The notes under the pieces: model-generated
What the model was told of the DNA's origin: nothing
Seen by the model: only the letters and a program-made list of their open reading frames with translations
Database searches by the model: none
Assembly (NCBI GenBank): GCA_015847255.1
Contig: JADLZK010007793.1
Span: forward strand, 434,001 to 498,000
DNA from: Hyparrhenia diplandra
Taxonomy: Eukaryota; Streptophyta; Magnoliopsida; Poales; Poaceae
Direction: 5' to 3'
Length of the DNA stretch: 64,000 nucleotides
Program-made: the position numbers and the translations under genes
Part shown: positions 34,327 through 42,892 of the stretch, one piece after another
How the letters are laid out: each line of letters opens with the position of its first letter
Position numbering within the stretch: the first letter of the stretch is position 1

Positions 34327-35002
34327 TTTATTAGAATTTTAGGAGGAAGCAGGGTGGAGAGCATATGAGAATTGATGCCATACTGATTGCCACCAAAATA
34401 TAGCATGGAAACTGATGGCATCCCAGATGTTGGGACGCTCGCCGATGCTGGCCTCCGCTGCCGGTACAGGAGGAGATAGAGGCGTTGGTTTGCCGGCCGT
34501 TGGAGACACCGCTCCTCGAGAAGCCACGATTGCGCCCCAAGGTGCGGTGGTGCCCGCCATCGTATTTGGCGGGCGTAGTGAGCGATTGCCGCCACGCCAC
34601 GGGCGGCAAATGCCACCTTGCGGGCGCAGGGTCGGCTTTGTTGAGGAAGCTAGGCATTGAGGTCGAGGGACGACTTGACGGCCGACAATCCAGCTCAAGT
34701 CCTTCTTCGGGACACGCCGAATTGGTCCGAACAAAAGAAGAAGCGGTTCGCCCAGACGCTTAGAACGGATCGCCTCGACAGAAAGCGACCTTGAGCTAAA
34801 CTTGGAAGGGCTGGAGAGTGAGGTTTAGGCTCTAGAGTGTCTGCCTTCTAGTTGTTATTGTTTATTTGTAATCACAATCACGTATGAGTTGTTGTAGTTG
34901 TTAGGTTCCCGCCTCGGTAACTTTGTGGTTACCGTTGCGTCTTGTTTGTTTGAACTTTACTCGCTTAATGAAAAACATGCAACGGCGTGGTCTAAAAAAA
35001 AT
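34327..35002 (+). mobile_element. Poly-A retrocopy (probably 5'-truncated LINE or retroposed RNA)
   Basis: It is flanked by an 8-bp direct repeat AGAGTGAA (34319-34326 and 35003-35010) and ends in an A-run just before the right repeat. The last 200 bases look like an mRNA 3' end. The GC-rich body has frames on both strands but none matches a known family. Confidence 0.5.
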
Positions 35003-35129
35003 AGAGTGAAACAATTTTCTCAGTTCTCAGCTCATAGTGTAGATGGAGAAGATATTTTTCTTCTGATCTCCTGAATCAGTTGATACTTTGAAGGTTTAAC
35101 GAGAGTGATTATCTTAAAAAAAAGCTAAT

Positions 35130-35450
35130 CCGCGAATTGGCTTGTAGTCCAATGGTAGGACGGTCCAAGGGGGACGCTACCCACCGGGGTTCAAATCCAG
35201 TGTGCTCGCGACCTTTCTTGGGATTTTCCCGGATTTTTCGGCGTTATGCATTAAGTGGTAGCGACGTTCCGTCGCCGACGAGGCGCCTACGGTGACCGAG
35301 AATCTCCAGATCTGCCGGCCGCCCAGTCCTTCTCGGAGGTGCTTATAGGGGTAGGGTTTTGCGGCGCGTGTGTTCATAGGGGTGAGTGAGCGTCGTGTTG
35401 TTGTGGAAGTTGGCGTTGTCTTGTTCTCGAAAAAAAAAAAAAAAAAAAAA
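35130..35450 (+). mobile_element. tRNA-derived SINE
   Basis: The head resembles a tRNA promoter: box A GGCTTGTAGTCCAATGGTAG (near 35139) and box B GGGGTTCAAATCC (near 35186). A SINE body and a tail of 21 A follow. Flanked by A-run plus GCTAAT on both sides (35116-35129 and about 35443-35456), the target duplication. Not a functional tRNA gene: the stems do not fold as a full cloverleaf by eye. Confidence 0.8.
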
Positions 35451-35589
35451 GCTAATGCTGAAGCTCTCTCACACAGCCGGCCCCTTCCCTTCACGGGCGT
35501 GCAGTGACCCGGCGCATGCACCGCAATTATTGTACCTGCTTCAGCTTTTGCTGCAACCAGCACATGCCGATGCGTGAAATTTTGGAGAA

Positions 35590-35757
35590 TGCCCAGTCAA
35601 CTAGCAGGTCTTCTCCTTTCCTCTCCTCACCATCTCTACTTCCTACTACCTCACTGGTTGTTGCCTTCTCCTTTCCTCTCCTCACCATCATTTCTATCCC
35701 TTCCACGAGAGTGGTCGTCTTGCAAGATTGCTTCAGGTTAGTAACTCCTATTTAGTT
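35590..35757 (+). other. Possible non-coding first exon (leader) of the kinase-MSP-WD40 gene
   Basis: A pyrimidine-rich stretch ends in GCTTCAG followed by GTTAGTAAC, a good splice donor at 35758. The kinase start exon at 42893 is preceded by a TAACAG acceptor (42875-42880). If joined, the intron would contain the Reina element at 37161-42444. A 25-bp sequence is exactly repeated at 35610-35634 and 35665-35689. This is inference without transcript evidence. Confidence 0.35.
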
Positions 35758-36477
35758 ATCTGTTATTCAATCCTGAAAGGTTTCAGCGAATTTTATTTGC
35801 GCCTTTGAAGGTCCTGGTGACTTTGTTGTGCAATATATGTTTGGTCTGAGCATATACATGTGGATTTTCATCACGCACTACTACCAGTTGTTGCCTAGCT
35901 TGTTGGTCCTTATTTAGATTAGTAAAGAGACGGATTCCTTCGGTTCTCCTCTTAGTTTGTTCTTAAACCTATCCGCGCAATCCTGTCTGGCCAACACAAC
36001 CCCCCACAACAGCAGTCCTTGGCTTCAGTCTAATAAGTATTCTGAAGTCATGCCTTTTCGTTCTTACTAGGCATATATTTCGGTTCTCAAAGCTTTCTAC
36101 AAGTACATGGGCCAATAATATGTTTATGAAATATCAGTCAAGGTTTGATTATTTCATTTTCACATTGTGAAACTAGTCCTACTCATTCCTATGTTTTATT
36201 AGATGAAATTTCCGTTCCAGATCCGTGTTTATGGAAAGTCTTCCTTGATAACAGGGGTGGACCCAGTACACAAGGAGCAGGGGCACGTGTCCCCACTCAA
36301 ATTCTAGTTTTCAAAGAAAATATACCTACTTTCATGTAGCTATATAGAGGTCCATCAGTAGAAGTCCACCACTCATTATGCTAGTTTCCGTAACCCTGCT
36401 CATGGAACATTTTGTTGCTGTCCGACATCTAGTCCTCAACCAATCTGGTATCCAAATCATATATATACTAGCAAATT
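35758..36477 (+). other. Putative first intron, left part
   Basis: AT-rich. CAGGGGTGGACCCAG at 36253-36267 resembles the terminal inverted repeat of Tip100-like hAT elements, and GGGGCACGTGTCCCCAC follows, but no second end was found. No coding exon recognised. Confidence 0.35.
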
Positions 36478-36732
36478 GGGCCTTGTTTAGATGGCTAAAA
36501 ATTGGAACCGAATGTCACATCGGACAGCACGTTTCGTTTGTTAGTGGTAAATATTATCGTACCATGGAGTAACTAGGCTCAAAAGAATCGTCTCGAATAT
36601 ACATCTAAACTGTGTAATTAGTTTTTTACCTACATTTAATACTCCAAACATATGTCTTTTTGGTGTATTTAATGTGATGTGATGGAGAGAAAGTGGGGAA
36701 AAAGTTAGAAATTTTAGCCATCTAAACATACC
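36478..36732. mobile_element. Foldback MITE
   Basis: About 255 bp with inverted ends GGCCTTGTTTAGATGGCTAA (left) and TTTTAGCCATCTAAACATACC (right, last 20 bases inverted). The target duplication is not clear. Confidence 0.6.
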
Positions 36733-36734
36733 AC

Positions 36735-37155
36735 GCTCTATCCTAAATATAGGTTATTTGGGATTTTCTAGGTATAGATATGGATACATATATAGTAAAA
36801 GTTCTGTACCTACACAAGTCAAAACAACCAATAAATTGGAATGGAGGAAGTACAACTGAATTCAATAGTGACCAATATGACATTACCTTCTCATGGAATT
36901 GTACTTGAAATGTCAACCTTAACAATAGAAGATAATTGCTTATTTACCAGGCTACATGAATTCTTCTTATTGCAGCATTATTGATTAAATTATTTTGATG
37001 GTCCATTGTCAATCCAAAGATGAAACTTGACAGCAATGTTTGATATTGTGTAAATATTGAACTTGCATCCTTCGAAAAGTTCCACTCCGTGAGCGTATGA
37101 AATTCCTTTTGTTTGGTTTTGTCTTTTAAATTGGGTACACTACAATAGGTTAGGC
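36735..37155. other. Stowaway remnant and unassigned sequence
   Basis: 36740-36852 ends in GGAATGGAGGAAGTAC, a Stowaway-type terminus, with TAAATATAGG-type sequence at the other side. From 36853 to 37155 I recognise nothing. Confidence 0.4.
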
Positions 37156-37160
37156 CTTTC

Positions 37161-37540
37161 TGTCAATCTCGGTCAGTAGCCCGAAATAAGCGGAGTGGCT
37201 GAATATTTAATTATTATTTAGCTTTATTATTATAATTATTAAGTTAAATTAAAGTGAGCTAGAAAAGACTAATGGGCCTGGTCCGTTAGCAATTGTAAAC
37301 CCCTCATATAAATATGGGGACAACTATCGTGAGACAACCAAGAAAGAATAATTTAGGGTTTACCCTATCCTCCGGCTCAGCCGCCGCCCGCCAAGACCTC
37401 CGCGCTTTCTTTGCGCCACCGGCCGCGCCGCCCCCTTCGCCGTCGCACACGCCGCAATCTTCGCCGTGTTCTTCGTCGATTCAGCCACGTCACTTCTCTC
37501 ATTCTTCCTCTCGCGTTGATTTGGAAAACGGGTTGTGACA
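37161..37540 (+). repeat. 5' LTR of Reina-1
   Basis: TATA box TATAAATA at 37307-37314. Shorter than the 3' LTR because the GC-rich part (37370-37450 against 42220-42360) differs by indels. Confidence 0.85.
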
Positions 37541-37569
37541 GATTGGTATCCGGGAGACCGGGCGATCCA

Positions 37570-38770
37570 ATGGCTCAGAAGGGGGCGATCCATCGCGAGG
37601 AGGTCAATAGGATCATCGGCGAATACATCACAGACCATGGAGGCCAAAGCCATGGAGGCCAATTCAGCCCCAACATCGACTAAGTACATCCCGCCCTCCA
37701 AGCGCTCCCTTGATCTGTAGACACGAGATGAGCCCCTATCCGCCGCACCTCCGATTCCTCAATACTGCGGCCCGTGGACGGTCAATTTTCAACTCGAATT
37801 TGATACTGAAATTCCCTATGAAATTACTCGAGAATCTCCACCTAAATTCTTGCCGAAAATTCCGGACACACCGGCAATAATATTAAATTGAGTGAAATGC
37901 ACGGTAGACCCATGGAGTTCGCGTGGGTGTGTCATTTAGGTCCATAGACTATCAAATTGCTTGGCGTTTGGCACCTTAAACTTGTCGAACTATGCCATCT
38001 AGGTCCATCAACTTTTAAAATGCTTATTCAGGTCCTTAAACTTGTTAGGGTGTGTCATTTGGATCCATAAACTTTAAACTCATCACCATCAGTTGATTAA
38101 TTAATTAATTGATTAATTAATTAATTGCATAACTCATATACATGTATAAGGACCCAAATGACACACCCTAACAAGTATAAGGACCTGAATAATCATTTTA
38201 AAAGTTGATGGACCTAGATGGCACAGGCGACAAGTATAAGGTGCCAAAAATACATTTTGAGAGTCCATGGATCTAAATGACACACCCACACAAGTCCATG
38301 GGTCTATGATGCATTTCACTCTTAAATTATTTTTTCCGGAGTATGATGGCAAGAGAGACCCTTCTCATTGGTCGTACAAGTGCGATAAATTTTTTTCTCG
38401 CACAAGGAATTATTAATCTGGATCGGATGCGTACTCGCTTCATTCCATCTCCACGGGAACACATTATCTTGGTTTATTCGTTGGGAAAACGAAGTGGGTC
38501 ATCTAACTTGGCGTAATTTTCTACGGACTATTACCGGACGTTTTGGAACTCCACTACACAATCATCTTGGTGATCCGACAAAGATCACGCCGCCCAGACG
38601 GACGGAGATTTGGACAGCTACACTAATACGCTTCCAAAGAACGAACAAGGTACAACACGGGGTTAGCACCTCGATTCAAATCGGCGTCCAACTACATCAA
38701 CCACGATATTGAGACGACCATAGCACTGGCTAGACGTCTCTATACACCTTCACATCGACAAAATTCCAAG
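37570..38770 (+). pseudogene. Gag of Reina-1, split by a MITE
   Basis: The start ATG is at 37570 (MAQKGAIHREEVNRIIGEY). After the MITE at 37890-38321 the frame resumes with FFPEYDGKRDPSHWSYKCDK and GHLTWRNFLRTITGRFG, the conserved gag core. Several frameshifts. Confidence 0.7.
37890..38321. mobile_element. Large foldback MITE inside Reina-1 gag
   Basis: Both halves are near-complete inverted repeats of each other. Ends GAGTGAAATGCA and TGCATTTCACTC, with TTAAATT flanking on each side (37883-37889 and 38322-38328). The centre is a GATTAATTAATTAATT-type run near 38095-38125. The arms repeat a motif meaning the same on both strands (ATTTAGGTCCAT / ATGGATCTAAAT). An RNA through it would make one long hairpin. 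Confidence 0.8.
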
Positions 38771-38799
38771 GTACGCACAAGAGGATATTCAGATATTCA

Positions 38800-39170
38800 A
38801 ATATCAGTTCATGAGTTAACTGGCATATCCACTTTTCCTACCATGCAATTACTTATCAATATAAATGGCACCAATTTATTGGCCTTATTGGATTACGGTT
38901 CAACACATAATTTCCTAGACTCGGATTTGGCTATGAAACTGGATTACAAAGTTCTTCCTTACATCGTCGCTCAAAGTTGCTATCGCTAATGGACAACATA
39001 TAACAAATGTGGGAAGGTATGATGATATTGAATTTTCTATTGCTACTAAAAGTTTCAAAGCAGATTTTTTCAGCATTAAATTGGGAGGCTATGATGTTGT
39101 TTTGGGTGTGGATCGGGCCGAGTTCCTTGGGGAATATTGTTTGGAATTTTAATAAACTCATTATGAAGTT
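38800..39170 (+). pseudogene. Aspartic protease of Reina-1
   Basis: ISVHELTGISTFPTMQLLI leads into ALLDYGSTHNFLDSDLAMKL, where the catalytic D-S-G has become D-Y-G (near 38887). Downstream FFSIKLGGYDVVLGVD (about 39065-39110) is the C-terminal strand of the same domain. The changed Ser suggests loss of activity. Confidence 0.7.
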
Positions 39171-39254
39171 CGGAGGAAAGGACAACCAGATCACATGCAA
39201 TGACCTCTCTAAAGAGACAGATTCCCCACCGGTATTCATATACTTTCTACTAAT

Positions 39255-40020
39255 GTGTCAATGGATCCTCTGTTATGCAAATTCCAACAGCTTTTCGGCG
39301 AGCCTAAAGGGCTCCCACCTCAACGGCGTTATGATCATAGAATTCACCGAAGGATCCCACTTTCGGCCGGTTTGTCGTTAAGCCCTTATCGTTACCCTCA
39401 AATCCGGAAAAATGAACTAGAACGACAATGCTCGGACATGCTTGAAAGAAGGTATTATCCGGTATAGCACTTCGCCATTTTCATCCCCCTGTCCTTCTTG
39501 TCAAGAAACATGATCGGACTTGGCGTTTTGTGTTGATTATCGGGAGCTCAATAGTAATACCTTGAAAGATAAATTTCTAATACCGGTTATTCTTTGAATT
39601 ATTAGATGAACTCGAAGGTGCTAAATTCTTCACCAAATTAGATCTACGATCGGCTATCAACAGTACGCATGCATCCTCGGGACATAGAAAAGACATCCTT
39701 TAGAACACATCATGGGCACTTTGAGTTTTCGGTCATGCCATTTGGGTTATGCAATGCACCTTCAACCTTTCAAGCTTTAATGAATGACATTTTGGGACCG
39801 TTCCTATGAAAGTTTGTGCTAATTTTCTTTGATGATATCCTGATATTTAGCAAATCTTGGTCTGAACATCTCAACCATGTGGAAGAAGTTTTCAAGGTAC
39901 TATCATCTCATAACATCTTCTTAAAGAAATCTAAATGCCTCTTTGGTCAAAAACAATTGGGTTATTTGGGACATATTATATCGGATCTTTGGAGTGGTCG
40001 TTAATCCCGAAAAAATTGAG
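39255..40020 (+). pseudogene. Reverse transcriptase of Reina-1
   Basis: Ordered blocks: GLPPQRRYDHRI, FEFSVMPFGLCNAPSTFQAL, then VLIFFDDILIFSKSWSEHL (catalytic Asp pair near 39830) and LFGQKQLGYLGHIIS. At least five frame breaks. Confidence 0.75.
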
Positions 40021-40610
40021 GCATCCTTTGCTTGGCGCTTCAACAACTCTCCACGAGTTACATGGTTTTTCGGGCCTCGCAGTTACTATAGAAAGTTTAT
40101 AATGGATTATGGTACAATTGCACGTCCCTTGGTCGATCTTCTTAAAAAGGATTCATTACATTTGGACACCCTTAGCTACAAATGACTTTTGAGCATCTTA
40201 AGAGGACTTTATCATCGACAGGTTCTCCAACGCGGACTTTAATAAATTATTTGTGGTGGAATGTGAAGCATCCGCATGTATGGGCGTGTTTTTACATCAA
40301 GGCAATGGTCCAATTGCTTACTTTAGCAAACGTATGTCCGATAAATACAAAACGTTGGCTGCTTATGAAAGAGAGCTCATAGGACTAGTCACGTTAGTCA
40401 AACATTGGCGACCACACCTTTGGGGACGCCTATTTATTATAAGGTCGGATCATTACAGTCTTAAGTACATTTTAGATCAACGTCACGTCTACGAGTTCCG
40501 CGGCATCAATGGGTTAGTAAGTTACTTGGCTATGATTTCACTATGGAATACAAGCGGAAATCCAATGTGGTGGTTGACGCATTATCTCGTCGAACACGGA
40601 TGAATCTTCA
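40020..40610 (+). pseudogene. RNase H of Reina-1
   Basis: SYYRKFIMDYGTIARPLVDL is the connection. VECEASACMGVFLHQ (Asp of the usual ECDAS replaced by Glu), RMSDKYKTLAAYERELIG and FIIRSDHYSLKYILDQR follow. Mostly one frame (40253-40603). Confidence 0.7.
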
Positions 40611-40879
40611 ATCATGGCTATTTCGGAAATTCAATTAGGATTATTTGGCCGGCTAGGGGAGGAAATTGCATTGTGCCCGATGAAGCTATAACCCTTATTG
40701 ATTCTATAATCAACGGTAATGACTCGCATGGGAATGTCACAATGGATTGATCTTATTCAACAAAAAGGTATGGCTTTCCAAATCATCCAAACATCTCCAC
40801 ACCATTCTCCATGCAATTCACGATTCAAAGACATAAGGGCATACGTAAAACATTGCATTGATTCCGTCGGACCTTCTTT

Positions 40880-41790
40880 GTCAAACATGATAAACGCGTT
40901 GTCACCGATTTTGTGAATGATTGTTTGGTTTGTTAACGCTAACAAAACGAACACCTTCATCCAAATTTGGACTTCTTCGGCCTTTACCAATTCGAACGGT
41001 CCGGGAGGATATCTCAATGGATTTCATTGAAGCTCTTCCGAAAGTTGGATCCAAATTGGTAATCTTAACGATGGTTGATCATCTCTCCAAGTATGCTCAC
41101 TTTATACCCCTTTCTCATCCGTACACAACAACTTCGCAAGAGCTTCGTAAATTTTTTCGAGAGATTGATAGACTACATGGCTTGCCGAGATCGGTGGTTA
41201 GTGATCGAGATGTGATCTTTATGAGTCAATTCTGGCAAGAAATTTTCCGACTATCCAAACAAAATTATTACGATGTATCTACGCTGCTTGACTGGTGACA
41301 AACCAAAAGATTGGGTAAGATAATTACCTTGGGCTGAATATTGTTATAATACTTCATACCATGCATCGACCAAAACAACGCCTTTCAAACTTGTGTACGG
41401 CGTGACCCCTACTATCCGTGGTTATCATCCGGGTGAAACAACATTACCAGCCGTTGATGACTTACTAACTCAGCGGGATATTTTTCTCAATCGACAAAGG
41501 TTCGTTTGCGTTGTCTCGGGATTATTATCGCAAATATTCTAATGCTAAATATACGAGATAGAGAATTCAAAGTGGGTGATTATGTCCGGCTCAAACTTTT
41601 ATCCCAATCTGTGGCAACAATATCGGATTTACATAAAGACAAGCTCTCTCCAAAATATTTTGGGCCCTTCAGCATCAGCAAAATCATTACACCAGTAACA
41701 TATGCATTGAATCACGCCCGGCACCTATATCCACAATGCCTTTCATGTCAAAGAAGCTCAAACCACACCGCGGGGAGATACCTCTGAGAT
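40880..41790 (+). pseudogene. Integrase of Reina-1 with a deletion in the catalytic core
   Basis: A CLVC zinc piece (near 40922) is followed by ISMDFIEALPKVGSK (first Asp) and RSVVSDRDVIFMSQFWQEIF (second Asp). The next part, where the SSAYHPQTDGQTE block with the catalytic Glu should be, is missing at about 41258-41265. The sequence goes directly to the region before WAEYCYNTSYHAS (about 41335). The GPF-type C-terminal domain (FKVGDYVRLKLL, SPKYFGPFSISKI) is at 41560-41690. Confidence 0.7.
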
Positions 41791-41839
41791 ATTCGTAATT
41801 ACCTCGGATTCATGATGGCACACCGGTTCCCGAACCTGA

Positions 41840-42003
41840 ATTAATGCTCAAATCACGAGTCCGCCACGGTCGACTTCAAGTGCTCATCAAATGGAAGAAC
41901 AAAACCCGCTGCGGATGCTTCGTGGGAAGATGCCGAAGTTATTCAATAAAATCTATCCGGACTTCCATCTCGAGGACGATTTGAATCTCAAAGCGGGGAG
42001 AGA
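41840..42003 (+). pseudogene. Chromodomain and polypurine tract of Reina-1
   Basis: VLIKWKN followed in shifted frames by WEDAEVI- and FHLEDDLNLK-type sequence is the Reina chromodomain. AAAGCGGGGAGAGA (41990-42003) is the polypurine tract used to prime plus-strand synthesis. Confidence 0.7.
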
Positions 42004-42444
42004 TGTCGGACTCGATCGGTAGTAAGCCGAAATAAAGGAGTGGCTGAATATTTCATTATTATTTAGCTTTATTATTATAATTATTAAGTTAAATTAAAGT
42101 GAGTTAGAAAAAGACTAATGGGCCCGGCCCGTTAGCAATTGTAAACCCCTCATATAAATATGGGGGCAACTATCGTGAGACAATCAAGAAAGAATAATTT
42201 AGGGTTTACCCTATCCTCCGACTCTCCGGCCGCCCGCCCGACTTTCAAGCGCTCGCGGCGGCCGCGCCTTCATGTATTTGCCCGGCCAGCGCCGCCCGGC
42301 GTGGCAGCTGCCGCCGCCGCCGCGACTTTGCGCCGCCCTTTCGCCCGTCGCTGCGCGCCGCAATCTTCGTCGTGTTGTTCGTCGATTTAGCCACGTCACC
42401 CCTCTCGTTCTTCCTCTCGAGTTGATCGGAAACGGGTTGTGACA
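42004..42444 (+). repeat. 3' LTR of Reina-1
   Basis: TGTCGGACTCGATCGG to GGGTTGTGACA. TATA box TATAAATA at 42153-42160. Confidence 0.85.
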
Positions 42445-42880
42445 CATTCTATGTCAAGAGGTTAGGCCTTCTATGACTCTTTATGATGCTCTAAATTATT
42501 CCTACCCATTCCCCATATTATCATAATTTTTGTAGTTGCCATCTCGACTTTTTATTTTCCACAATACTTTTCTAAAATCTCTCGACTGGTCCCTCATATA
42601 TCTAAGTACAATAGATGTTGCATAGGGGTTTTGAAACTTTGCACTAGAAGATAATGAATCATTGCCGTGTTTTATTAATAAATACAACAAAATGAGAATA
42701 ATACGTGAGTGTCGAGTCTTATATTTTACATCTAATGTTTATATGAGTAGATTCAGCGAAAAGTTCATAAGGTAGGATTGTGTGAATCCAAACCTTTTAG
42801 TATTGGAAGATGTATATTAATTGTTAATTAGTTACTCATTTTCTTTAATAACTTTTTAAAGTGATACTAAATGTAACAGA
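42445..42880 (+). other. Sequence between Reina-1 and the kinase start exon
   Basis: AT-rich, no exon recognised. GAGGTTAGGCCTTC at 42459-42472 repeats TAGGTTAGGCCTTTC just left of Reina-1 (37148-37160), so the empty site already held a short direct repeat. The stretch ends with a splice acceptor TAACAG (42875-42880). Confidence 0.45.
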
Positions 42881-42892
42881 GATACATGAATT

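Larger units (their letters stand above)
37161..42444 (+). mobile_element. Reina-type chromovirus (Reina-1)
   Basis: LTRs 37161-37540 and 42004-42444, both TGTC...GACA. Primer-binding site TGGTATCCGGGAGACC at 37544-37559 (initiator-Met tRNA type) and polypurine tract AAGCGGGGAGAGA before the 3' LTR. Flanks are CTTTC (37156-37160) and CATTC (42445-42449), one mismatch. Gag, protease, reverse transcriptase, RNase H, integrase and chromodomain occur in order on the plus strand, all broken. A 432-bp MITE lies in gag. Short LTRs and a compact 5-kb body fit Reina. Confidence 0.88.

Noticed and set aside
34331..34763. Protein genes in the retrocopy
   Set aside because: Several overlapping frames on both strands, none with a known domain.
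35130..35210. Functional tRNA gene
   Set aside because: Box A and B are present, but the acceptor and anticodon stems do not pair properly, and a SINE body, poly-A and target duplication follow.
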